A stretch of 10,050 nt of DNA from Clostridia bacterium. GTDB taxonomy: Bacteria; Bacillota_A; Clostridia; TANB77; CAG-508. Where the stretch lies: the NCBI GenBank assembly GCA_017475185.1, contig JAFVGB010000003.1, positions 1 to 10,050 of the forward strand, given 5' to 3'. Under the pieces are notes generated by a model. That model ran no database searches. It was not told the origin of the DNA and saw nothing but the letters and a program-made list of their open reading frames with translations. The translations under genes and the position numbers were made by a program. Shown one piece after another: positions 1 to 6,964 of the stretch (positions are counted from its first letter, which is position 1; each line of letters starts with the position of its first letter).

Positions 1-393
1 GAACCAGGAAGCCGCGGAGGAGCTAAGGGAGATTTATACATAGTTGTTAGAATTAAGAAACACAGTATTTATACAAGAAAAGGTACAACTGTTTATTGTA
101 ATGTTCCAATTACATTCACACAAGCTACTTTAGGTGCAGAATTAGAAATTCCTATGGTTAATGGTACTAAAGAAAAGTTTAGAATTCCTGAAGGAACTCA
201 AACTGGTACGACTTTTACTATTAAAGGAAAAGGATTTAAGAATATTAATACTAATAGCAATGGTGATTTTGTATTTACTGTTAATGTTCAAGTTCCAAAG
301 AAATTGTCAAAAGAGCAAAGAGAGTTATTAACTCAACTTGCTAGAACGATGAACGAACAACCGCCAATTAAGAAGAGAGGAATTTTCGGGTAA
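1..393 (+). CDS. dnaJ: Chaperone protein DnaJ, C-terminal part (5' truncated by window edge)
   Basis: Open from base 1 in frame 1 to TAA at 391-393, giving the last 130 residues. DnaJ is the Hsp40 co-chaperone that delivers unfolded clients to DnaK and stimulates its ATPase in the cytoplasm. What is visible is the C-terminal substrate-binding region. It opens with a PGSRGGAKGDLYI stretch matching the family's PG..GG..GDLYV. It continues through KKHSIYTRKG (family H..F.R.G), the ITFTQATLGAELEIP segment, and RIPEGTQTGTTFTIKGKGF (family IP.GTQ.G..F...GKG). The chain ends with a helical KLSKEQRELLTQLA dimerisation-type tail. The J domain and the zinc-finger CxxCxGxG repeats lie outside the window. 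An internal ATG at 154 is not a real start, because the conserved family sequence continues upstream of it. No typical intrinsic terminator follows; the palindromic element at 394-475 does. Confidence 0.95.
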   Translation, partial: EPGSRGGAKGDLYIVVRIKKHSIYTRKGTTVYCNVPITFTQATLGAELEIPMVNGTKEKFRIPEGTQTGTTFTIKGKGFKNINTNSNGDFVFTVNVQVPKKLSKEQRELLTQLARTMNEQPPIKKRGIFG

Positions 394-475
394 AATTTGG
401 GACGTAGAAAATTTTGAAATTGGGGACGTAGAAAATTTTAAATTTTTAAAATTTTCTACGTCCCCAATTTTAAAA
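394..475. repeat. Palindromic REP/MITE-like element A with a duplicated half-arm
   Basis: A perfect inverted repeat has arms 417-442 and 445-470 (26 bp each) around a two-base TT centre. It extends to 412-475 if one G-T wobble (416/471) is allowed. Each arm contains TTGGGGACGTAGAAAATTTT or its complement. A second copy of the left half-arm lies just upstream at 394-415, matching 418-439 at all but one of 22 bases, so the period is 24 bp. The element begins at the dnaJ stop codon. No run of T follows it on the plus strand, so it is a poor match to an intrinsic terminator even though it may still end transcripts. It is closely related to the element at 4983-5046. GGGGAC-type palindromes are, from memory, frequent dispersed repeats in clostridial genomes; the mobile-element reading is inference. 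Confidence 0.8.
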
Positions 476-483
476 AAATATGT

Positions 484-512
484 AAACTTTCTTGACTTTG
501 ATTTGTTATAAT
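484..512 (+). promoter_or_regulatory. Candidate promoter for the LRR surface-protein gene
   Basis: A consensus -10 hexamer TATAAT lies at 507-512. At the normal 17-base distance the -35 position (484-489, AAACTT) is weak. A good-looking TTGACT at 492-497 is only nine bases from this -10, too close to act with it. Transcription would start near 519, about 38 bases before the ATG at 557. The placement just after the dnaJ palindrome fits an independently transcribed gene. Confidence 0.45.
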
Positions 513-556
513 GAGAAAATAATAGTATGAGAGAACCAAAGATAAGGGGGATAAAA

Positions 557-670
557 ATGAAAAAGATTGTAGGAATAATTAGTGCAATTGTTGTAGTTAT
601 AATGCTATTGCGGTTTAGTTGTACCAACCGTTTCATTGGCGGCGGAGGAGACAGTGACAATTACTTTTAA
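557..670 (+). other. Out-of-frame signal-peptide start of the LRR protein (apparent one-base frameshift)
   Basis: A strong ribosome binding site AAGGGGG (544-550) sits six bases before ATG 557. From there frame 2 reads MKKIVGIISAIVVVIMLL, a typical positively charged n-region and hydrophobic h-region of a Sec signal peptide. It then runs into RFSCTNRFIGGGG and stops at TAA 668-670 after 37 codons. The missing rest of the signal peptide, GLVVPTVSLAAEE, with a plausible SLA or LAA cleavage site, is read in frame 3 from 612 and runs straight into the 4.3-kb LRR frame. Removing one base around 609-613 (TTGCGG to TTGGG) would join the two into one signal peptide. Frame 3 itself has a stop at 600-602, so no intact upstream start exists in that frame. 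This is either a real frameshift mutation, a sequencing or assembly error, or, less likely, recoding. Confidence 0.75.
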
Positions 671-3600
671 GGACGAAAACTTGTATAAGCATATAAAAGG
701 ATGGGGAGAAACTAGTAATGATCATACATTAACTGTTGTATTTAACAAAAATACAATAGAGAAAATTGAAGAATTACGTTTTGAAAATTCAAATTTAATC
801 GATATTAGTGGTTTGGAAAAATTTAGAAATTTAAAAACACTATATATATACTTTTGTAAAGTAAGCGATATAAGTGCTTTAGAAAATTTAACAAATTTAA
901 CTCATTTGGATTTAGAACACAATAAAATAAGTGATATAAGTGCTTTGAAGAATCTGACCAATTTAACTTGGTTGGATTTGTCTGGTAATCAAGTAAACGA
1001 TATAAATGCTTTAGAAAATCTGACAAATTTAAACTACTTGAATTTAGCTCAGAATAAGGTAAAAGATATAAGTGCTTTAAAAAATCTAATAAGATTAACT
1101 AAGTTAAATTTATATTATAATGAGGTAGAAAATATAAGTGCTTTGAAAAATCTAACGAGTTTAACTGAGTTAAATTTAGTGTTTAATAAAATAAGTGATA
1201 TAAGCGCTTTAAAAGATTTGACAAGTTTAATTGACTTGTCTTTAACGGATAATAAAATAAGTGATATAAGTGTTTTAAAAGATTTGACAGGCTTAACTAG
1301 GTTGTCTTTATATAGAAATAAAATAAGTGATATAAATGATTTGTCAAACTTGACAAGTCTAGTTACGTTGAGTTTAGGAGCAAATGAAATAAGTGATGTA
1401 AGAGCTTTAGAAAAATTGACAAATTTAAAAAGCTTGGAATTAAGGCTTAATGAAATAAGCGATATAAGTAGTTTGAAGAATTTGACAAGTTTAACTACAC
1501 TAAATTTATCCGATAATGAAATAAGTGATATAAGTGCTTTAGAAAATTTGAGAAGTTTAACTAGCTTACATTTATACAATAACAAAATAAGTGATATAAA
1601 TTATTTGAAAAATTTGACAAGTGTAGCTGAGTTGTGGTTACAACGTAATCAAATAAGCGATATAAATACATTAGAAAATTTGACAAATTTAACTGAGTTA
1701 AAGCTAGATTCTAATCAAATAAGTGATATAAATGCTTTGAAAAATTTGAAAAATTTAAAGTATTTATCCTTGGATGATAATCAAATAAGTAATATAAGTG
1801 ATTTAAAAAATTTAACAAATTTAAATAAGTTGTTTTTGAGTAGAAATCAAATAAGTGATATAAGTGCTTTAGAAAACTTGAAAAGTTTAACAATCTTAAT
1901 TTTAAACAATAATCAAATAAGTGATATAAGTGCTGTGAAAAATTTATCAAATATAGAAACTATAGGTGTAAAAGAACAAAATTTATATGAAGAAACTCTT
2001 GCAACAGATAGTAATGAAATCAAGGTAATGCTTCCTGATGTTTTTAAAGAGGCAATAAATCCAAAGGGTACTGTATATACAGACAAAGATATAATTTGTA
2101 AAGATTGTTCTATTAATGGAGATAACGTATATATCTCAAGAAATATTGATAATGCTAGTATTACTATACCTGAAGGAAAAGCCAAAGACACAATACTAAA
2201 TATTAAGGTAAGACCAACAAAACAAATAAAATTTATAGACCAAAATCTATATAATGCGATAAAGCAACAATTAAAATATAGATTACCAGAAAACGATTAT
2301 ATAGTAGACGATGCAAACAAACAAGTATTTATAGCAGAGAACAAAATTGATAGTATAATAGCATTAACACTAAATGGTAAAAATATAGAAGACATAACAG
2401 GTTTAGAACAGTTCGACGGATTACAAATTTTAAACTTAAATGATAACAATATAAAAAATATTGAAAAATTGAATTCGCTTAGCAGTTTAAATACTTTACA
2501 TGTAAACAATAATAATCTTAATGATTTTACAAAAATAGCTCAAATGAAGAATTTAAAAACCATATATGCAAATGATAATAATTTTGAAAACTTAAATAGC
2601 ATAGAAAATTTATCAAAACTAGAAAATTTACAATTAAAAAACAACAACATATCAAATATAGGTAATTTATCAAGACTAGAAAAGCTTAATAATATTAATC
2701 TAGATAACAATAGAGTTTCAGATTTATCTTCATTATCAGGAAAAACATATAATGCAATATATTTTACACAAAATAATATTGAAAAAATAGGAAACATCAA
2801 ATTTATAAACGGTTCTTTTTCTAACAACATAATTAATAAAACAATAGTAAATACAACAGAAACAGAATTACCTGATATATTTAAGGCGGCTAAAGACTCA
2901 TCAAATATTCTATATTCAGACAAAGATTTATATTGCGAAGGATGCACGGTAGAAGGAAATAGAATTATTGTCGATAATACAGCAACCTCAGCAAAAGTTG
3001 CAATTCAAAGTGGATATGCAATGGGTACAACATTTAATATAGAAGTGAAAGATGAAGTAAAATTAGAGTATGAAGTTTCATATGGAGATGTAATTACTAA
3101 AACAGTTGACGGAGTTGAATTAAATTATAGAATGGTAACTTTAACAACAAATAAACCAATAAGAGCAATAGGTGAATGGACAAAGGTAGATAATGATGAC
3201 AGATATTACGGAACTAAATTTGAACGTGCATATTTGTATAACGTAGAAAATCAAAAGATATCTATAGTAGATAAATCAGGAAATGATGCAACAGTAACGA
3301 TAAACGTTACAGGAGTAAGAAGTGATATTGTTCCAGGAATAAAAGTAAGATATACAGATTTACAAGGAAATGATATTTCAGGAGATGTAAACAAAGATGT
3401 ATTAGTAACAGTATCGGCTGATGTGGAATTGGCAGACATAGACGGATGGAAGTATGTGAATTCAAAAAATAAGAAAGTTGTACAAAAGATGTATGATGAC
3501 AATACAATATTAGCATTTGATTTTATAACACCATTAAAAGAAGATGGTACACCAGAAACAGATATAAGTAAAATAAGACGTTTAGATATTCAGTTCTTTA

Positions 3601-4982
3601 GAATTGATAAAAATCCACCAAAGGTAACTGTAAATGTTGACCCACAGAATGGAACAACTAAATCTAAATTCGTAGAAATAACAGCTGATGAAGATATTTA
3701 TAAAATTGAACAAGTATTTCAATCTACATATAACAATGCAACGGGAGAAAATAACAATTATAGTTCAGATGAAATGGGAGAAGAAATAAATTGGAGTTAT
3801 AAAAAGAATAGCAATGGAAACATAGATTTTTATAGCCGTGTTAATGAAAATAAACACCAGTATTATAAAGTTTACGATAGAGCAGGAAACTTTACTTACA
3901 TAAAAGTTTTTGTTGAAGGAATAGATAATAATATTGCGATAAATAGCGATTATGATAATCAGTCACTAACAAATCAATCAGTAACATTAAACATTCAATC
4001 AACAGATAATGAAACAATACAAGAAAAAGTTCAGAGAGTAAGCGAAAATGTTCAAAAATTGATGACGGGACAGGTTGTAAGAGTAGCAAATGTTGGTGGA
4101 ATAGATGGAAATATTATAAGATTAGCAGAAACAACGGGAAGTGATTCAGTAAGTTCATCAAGTTCAAGTAAGGTTACAAAAACATATACAGAAAACACGA
4201 AAGAAACATTGATAATTAAGGATGAAACAGGTAATGAAGACTTTGTTCCAGTAGATATTCAAAATATAGATAAGGTTATGCCAGTTGTATCGAAACCAAC
4301 ATATACAACAAATTCTGATGGAACCGTTACAGTTAAAGTTACAGCTAACAAGGAACTTCAAGAAGTAGAAGGATGGAATGGATGGAACTTAAGTAGTGAT
4401 GGGAAAACTTTGACAAAAACATTTAATACAAATTCTAAGGAAAAGTTAAAAGTAAAGGATTTAGCAGGAAATATTGTTGAAGTTAATATAAATGTAGATA
4501 GCATTAACCCTGGGTTAGAAGTGCTAGATATTACAATAGAAAAAGTAAAAGAAAATGAAAATGCAAGTTCAGATGAGTTAGGTGAGAAAGCAGATTCAGA
4601 AAACTTAGAAAAACAAGGAGAATATAAAGTTACAATAACATTTTCAAATGAAGTAAAAGATGTATACGGATGGGAACCATCATCTGATGGAAGAAGTATA
4701 TGGAAGATGTTTTATAGATATGATAAAGAAACAATAGAAGTGGAAGATTATTATGGAAATAAGAAAACAATTGAGATAGATATTGAAAAGTTATTGAATA
4801 ATGAAGAAGCAGAAATAAAAGATGTTGATAATGAAGATAAAAAAGACAATAAAGAGGATGATACGCAAAGTGATAAACCAATACCTCAGGCAGGGAAATT
4901 TATGATTCCATTTTTGGCTGTTGCAGGTGTAGTGGTTATAGTTAGTAAGAAAAAGTTAAAAAGAATGAGACATATTAAATAA
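636..4982 (+). CDS. Giant leucine-rich-repeat, Ig-like repeat cell-surface protein (signal peptide in another frame)
   Basis: The frame encodes 1448 residues counted from TTG 636. That TTG has no ribosome binding site and is the only start available in this frame; the biological start is probably ATG 557 (see the signal-peptide entry). Domains, numbered from TTG 636: an N-cap with FKDENLYKHIK (11-21); an internalin/SDS22-type LRR block with a divergent first unit and 17 exact 22-residue units (61-434, consensus NLTNLTxLxLxxNxISDISAL); a module with LPDVFK and CKDC (466-525). Then come a second N-cap with FIDQNLYNAIK (533-543), about seven degenerate LRRs (574-720), and a second module with LPDIFK and CEGC (745-804). 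Roughly six Ig-like modules follow (about 808-1385), several carrying GW...DG...K.F and D..GN motifs. The end is an acidic linker (1386-1414), IPQAG (1416-1420), a membrane helix (1422-1436) and a KKKLKR tail. The role is inferred to be adhesion or binding at the envelope; the ligand is unknown. It is flanked by two related palindromes and appears monocistronic. Confidence 0.85.
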   Translation: MAAEETVTITFKDENLYKHIKGWGETSNDHTLTVVFNKNTIEKIEELRFENSNLIDISGLEKFRNLKTLYIYFCKVSDISALENLTNLTHLDLEHNKISDISALKNLTNLTWLDLSGNQVNDINALENLTNLNYLNLAQNKVKDISALKNLIRLTKLNLYYNEVENISALKNLTSLTELNLVFNKISDISALKDLTSLIDLSLTDNKISDISVLKDLTGLTRLSLYRNKISDINDLSNLTSLVTLSLGANEISDVRALEKLTNLKSLELRLNEISDISSLKNLTSLTTLNLSDNEISDISALENLRSLTSLHLYNNKISDINYLKNLTSVAELWLQRNQISDINTLENLTNLTELKLDSNQISDINALKNLKNLKYLSLDDNQISNISDLKNLTNLNKLFLSRNQISDISALENLKSLTILILNNNQISDISAVKNLSNIETIGVKEQNLYEETLATDSNEIKVMLPDVFKEAINPKGTVYTDKDIICKDCSINGDNVYISRNIDNASITIPEGKAKDTILNIKVRPTKQIKFIDQNLYNAIKQQLKYRLPENDYIVDDANKQVFIAENKIDSIIALTLNGKNIEDITGLEQFDGLQILNLNDNNIKNIEKLNSLSSLNTLHVNNNNLNDFTKIAQMKNLKTIYANDNNFENLNSIENLSKLENLQLKNNNISNIGNLSRLEKLNNINLDNNRVSDLSSLSGKTYNAIYFTQNNIEKIGNIKFINGSFSNNIINKTIVNTTETELPDIFKAAKDSSNILYSDKDLYCEGCTVEGNRIIVDNTATSAKVAIQSGYAMGTTFNIEVKDEVKLEYEVSYGDVITKTVDGVELNYRMVTLTTNKPIRAIGEWTKVDNDDRYYGTKFERAYLYNVENQKISIVDKSGNDATVTINVTGVRSDIVPGIKVRYTDLQGNDISGDVNKDVLVTVSADVELADIDGWKYVNSKNKKVVQKMYDDNTILAFDFITPLKEDGTPETDISKIRRLDIQFFRIDKNPPKVTVNVDPQNGTTKSKFVEITADEDIYKIEQVFQSTYNNATGENNNYSSDEMGEEINWSYKKNSNGNIDFYSRVNENKHQYYKVYDRAGNFTYIKVFVEGIDNNIAINSDYDNQSLTNQSVTLNIQSTDNETIQEKVQRVSENVQKLMTGQVVRVANVGGIDGNIIRLAETTGSDSVSSSSSSKVTKTYTENTKETLIIKDETGNEDFVPVDIQNIDKVMPVVSKPTYTTNSDGTVTVKVTANKELQEVEGWNGWNLSSDGKTLTKTFNTNSKEKLKVKDLAGNIVEVNINVDSINPGLEVLDITIEKVKENENASSDELGEKADSENLEKQGEYKVTITFSNEVKDVYGWEPSSDGRSIWKMFYRYDKETIEVEDYYGNKKTIEIDIEKLLNNEEAEIKDVDNEDKKDNKEDDTQSDKPIPQAGKFMIPFLAVAGVVVIVSKKKLKRMRHIK
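816..1937 (+). repeat. 66-bp tandem repeat array encoding 17 LRR units
   Basis: Seventeen consecutive 66-bp units run without a gap or indel, each coding one 22-residue LRR. Similarity is obvious in the DNA as well as the protein. A string close to AAATAAGTGATATAAGTGC recurs every 66 bases from about 930 to 1930, and ATTTGACAAGTTTAAC-type strings recur between. The repeat in the second LRR block (about 2355-2795) shows no such DNA identity, so the first array looks younger. Perfect phase means unit gain or loss would keep the reading frame. Confidence 0.9.
4881..4973 (+). other. C-terminal cell-wall sorting-like signal: IPQAG, membrane helix, basic tail
   Basis: At the end of the LRR protein, IPQAG (4881-4895) is followed by a hydrophobic stretch FMIPFLAVAGVVVIV and then a KKKLKR basic tail. 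This has the three-part layout of LPXTG sorting signals, with I for L and A for T. The preceding acidic, Asn- and Asp-rich linker is typical of wall-spanning regions. Either a sortase with relaxed specificity cuts here or the segment is a plain transmembrane anchor. No sortase gene is in the window. Confidence 0.55.
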
Positions 4983-5046
4983 TTTTAAATTGGGGACTGG
5001 AGAAAATTTTAAATTTTTAAAATTTTCTCCAGTCCCCAATTTAAAA
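4983..5046. repeat. Palindromic REP/MITE-like element B
   Basis: A perfect inverted repeat has arms 4983-5013 and 5016-5046 (31 bp each) around a TT centre, starting on the base after the LRR gene stop codon. The arm contains AATTGGGGACTGGAGAAAATTT. Compared with element A, the outer AATTGGGGAC and inner AAAATTTTAAA parts are the same, but the middle is TGGAG in place of GTAG. The other arm carries the matching complement, so pairing is kept. There is no plus-strand T-run after it, so it is not a canonical terminator, though a stem this long could still stop transcription or protect mRNA 3' ends. Confidence 0.8.
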
Positions 5047-5072
5047 AAAGTGGAAAAAATTGCCAAAAGATA

Positions 5073-5101
5073 TTGCAATTATCTGCATAATTATGTATAA
5101 T
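5073..5101 (+). promoter_or_regulatory. Sigma-A-type promoter of pyk
   Basis: TTGCAA at 5073-5078 and TATAAT at 5096-5101 are separated by exactly 17 bases, a near-consensus vegetative promoter. Predicted transcription start is near 5108, leaving a short leader of about 36 bases. The ribosome binding site AAGGAG is at 5127-5132, 11 bases before the ATG. No room remains for a large regulatory leader. Confidence 0.75.
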
Positions 5102-5143
5102 AATTGTTATGTTAAACTAAATTAAAAAGGAGATGTTTATAAT

Positions 5144-6586
5144 ATGAAAAAGACAAAAATTATATGTAGTATTGGACCTGCAAGTAACCAACCAGAAGTT
5201 ATGGCTCAAATGGTTCAAAACGGAATGAACATTGCAAGATTAAACTTTTCACATGCAACAGATGAAGAAAAAATGCAATTCCAAAATTGCGTACGTGAAG
5301 TAAGAAAAATGACTGGAAAAAATGTATCAATATTATGGGATACAAAAGGTCCAGAACTTCGTGGTGGAGTTATGGTTGAAGAAGGTGCTGACTTAGTTGT
5401 TGGTAACACAATCCGTATTGTAAAAGAAAGTGTTATAGGAAACGCTGAAAGAATTACAATTAATCACCCACAAGTTATAGATACATTAGAAGTTAATGAT
5501 GAAGTATGGTTAGAAAATGCTAAAATGAAAGTTGTAGTTATTTCTAAAGAAGCTGATGGTGTAACATGTAAAATTACACAAGGTGGACATTTAGGAAGCA
5601 GAAAAAGCTTTATTATACCAGGTAAACCATTAGATATTCCATATATTTCAGAAAAAGATAAAGAAGATATCAAATACTCTTGTGAACATGGAGGAGAATA
5701 CTTAGCAATATCTTTTGTATCTAACAAAGAAAATATTGATGAAGTAAAAGCTTTATTAAAAGAATATGGAAGAGAAGACTTCAAAATCATTTGTAAAGTT
5801 GAAAGTGTTATTGGTGTTCAAAACATTAAAGAAATTTTCGAAAATTCAGATGGTGTAATGATTGGTCGTGGTGACTTAGGATCAGAAGTTCCACCAGAAG
5901 AAATTCCAGCTATTCAAAAAATGATAGTAAAAACAGCTCGTGAAATGGGTAAAATTGTTATTGTTGCAACAGAAATGTTAGAAACAATGATGGAAAATAA
6001 TAGACCAAAAAGAGCTGAAACATCTGATATCGCAAATGCTGTATTTGATGGTACAGATGCAGTTATGCTATCAGGAGAAACAACAGTTGGTAAACACCCA
6101 ATTGAAACAGTTGCAGCTATGGCAAGAACATGTGAAGTTACAGAAAAATATGTTGATTTTACAGGAAAATTTGCTTTACCAGTAAATCCTTCTGAAAATG
6201 AATGTATAGCTTTAGCTTCAAGTGCTATTAACTGTGCTAAAATAATGGATGCAAAATTAATAGTTGTTGAAACATTAACAGGAAGAACAGCTAGAATTTT
6301 AAGTAACTTAAAACCAAATGTTCCTATTATTGCAATTTGTGATAATGAAAAAACAGGAAGAAGAGTAGGTTTAAATTATGCTGTTTATCCAGTAATCAAA
6401 GAAAGAGCAACATCAGTTGAAAAATTCTTAGCAGATGCAAGAAGTGCTGCTATTGAATTTGCAGAAAAAAATGATATTAAATTAGAAAAAGGAGACAAAG
6501 TATTAATTACAGCTGGATTTACTGAAGGTGAAAGTGATCCAAGAGATTATGTAAGCACTAATTTAATGAAAATTGAAGAAATTTAA
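5144..6586 (+). CDS. pyk: Pyruvate kinase
   Basis: A 480-residue cytoplasmic enzyme that transfers phosphate from phosphoenolpyruvate to ADP, giving pyruvate and ATP, the last step of glycolysis. The start is ATG 5144 with AAGGAG upstream, giving MKKTKIICSIGPAS, the usual family N-terminus. Visible active-site motifs: ARLNFSHA (31-38, R32, N34, S36), DTKGPELR (66-73), ICKVES (216-221, catalytic K218, metal ligand E220), GRGDLG (241-246, metal ligand D244), and ATEML with RPKRAETSDIANAVFDGTDAVMLSGE (275-279 and 287-312). The B domain lies at about 70-168 and the C-terminal regulatory domain at about 345-480, with ETLTGRTARI in place of the common TxSGRTA. The extra PEP-utiliser-like domain found in Geobacillus and Bacillus enzymes of about 585 residues is absent. 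It has its own promoter and terminator and looks monocistronic. Confidence 0.97.
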   Translation: MKKTKIICSIGPASNQPEVMAQMVQNGMNIARLNFSHATDEEKMQFQNCVREVRKMTGKNVSILWDTKGPELRGGVMVEEGADLVVGNTIRIVKESVIGNAERITINHPQVIDTLEVNDEVWLENAKMKVVVISKEADGVTCKITQGGHLGSRKSFIIPGKPLDIPYISEKDKEDIKYSCEHGGEYLAISFVSNKENIDEVKALLKEYGREDFKIICKVESVIGVQNIKEIFENSDGVMIGRGDLGSEVPPEEIPAIQKMIVKTAREMGKIVIVATEMLETMMENNRPKRAETSDIANAVFDGTDAVMLSGETTVGKHPIETVAAMARTCEVTEKYVDFTGKFALPVNPSENECIALASSAINCAKIMDAKLIVVETLTGRTARILSNLKPNVPIIAICDNEKTGRRVGLNYAVYPVIKERATSVEKFLADARSAAIEFAEKNDIKLEKGDKVLITAGFTEGESDPRDYVSTNLMKIEEI

Positions 6587-6608
6587 TTTTGAATAAAAAT
6601 AAGAAAGA

Positions 6609-6647
6609 CCCCGTTCAAGTCTATTAGACAAGAACGGGGATTTTTTT
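6609..6647 (+). terminator. Intrinsic terminator of pyk, usable in both directions
   Basis: Stem CCCCGTTC (6609-6616) pairs with GAACGGGG (6632-6639). An inner GTCT/AGAC helix (6619-6622 with 6626-6629) caps it, and seven T follow (6641-6647). It begins 22 bases after the pyk stop. Read on the minus strand the same stem is followed by TCTTTCTTATTTTT, so it can also end the convergent small gene, whose stop codon (6648-6646) overlaps the T-run. Confidence 0.92.
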
Positions 6648-6954
6648 AAATAACGTCAATTGGTTTTAGTGTTTTTAGAACTTTTCTAAAAGTTTCTAAC
6701 TTATCATATTCTTTTTTTGCTTGTTCACATGTAGCATCAACTAATACAGGAGCTTGTGTATTTTTGAATGATCGCGCAGATGCACAAAATAGTTTGTGAA
6801 AAGCAGAGATTTCTTTGTCTTTCAACTTGAGCAGTTCTTCAGCTGAGGAAATCATATCAGTGATGTCATTTGTATTAGGCAATTCTTTTTTTTCGCCATT
6901 TGATTGTGAATACATTGATAAAAGATCCGCTAGCTGGCCAATTAGTTCGTCCAT
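6646..6954 (-). CDS. Small protein of unknown function, 102 residues
   Basis: I do not recognise this family. The start is ATG 6954-6952, because GGAGG (6964-6960) lies five bases upstream; the frame extends further upstream without a start signal and is Asn/Phe/Tyr-rich there, which looks non-coding. The product MDELIGQLADLLSMYSQSNG... is predicted mostly helical with no signal peptide or membrane segment. It has an acidic N-terminal part, a charged helix AEELLKLKDKEIS (38-50), cysteines at 57 and 76, and a basic C-terminal helix ending KTLKPIDVI. It is convergent with pyk and shares its terminator. A candidate extended -10 (TGTTACAAT) lies upstream. It could be a soluble regulatory or spore-related small protein, but nothing in the sequence shows this. 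Confidence 0.7.
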   Translation of the reverse strand: MDELIGQLADLLSMYSQSNGEKKELPNTNDITDMISSAEELLKLKDKEISAFHKLFCASARSFKNTQAPVLVDATCEQAKKEYDKLETFRKVLKTLKPIDVI

Positions 6955-6964
6955 ACTATCCTCC

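Noticed and set aside
404..431. GTAG in element A as the GTAG foot recognised by enterobacterial REP transposases
   Set aside because: It lies inside the stem rather than at its foot and is replaced by TGGAG in element B, so the similarity is likely chance.
412..475. Palindrome A as an intrinsic terminator for dnaJ
   Set aside because: The arms are mostly A/T with the G/C part in the middle, and A-rich rather than T-rich sequence follows. A terminating effect is possible but the canonical form is absent.
492..512. TTGACT plus TATAAT as a strong promoter
   Set aside because: The two hexamers are only nine bases apart, too close for a sigma-A promoter; only the -10 was kept.
1115..1585. Long minus-strand open frames across the LRR array (also 1711-1950, 1913-2191, 2540-2947)
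   Set aside because: They mirror the 22-residue LRR periodicity in antisense, lack ribosome binding sites, and arise because the AT-rich repeat has few stops on the opposite strand.
816..1937. Regularly spaced repeats as a possible CRISPR array
   Set aside because: The 66-bp units are continuous, in coding phase and encode LRRs; there are no unique spacers between identical repeats.
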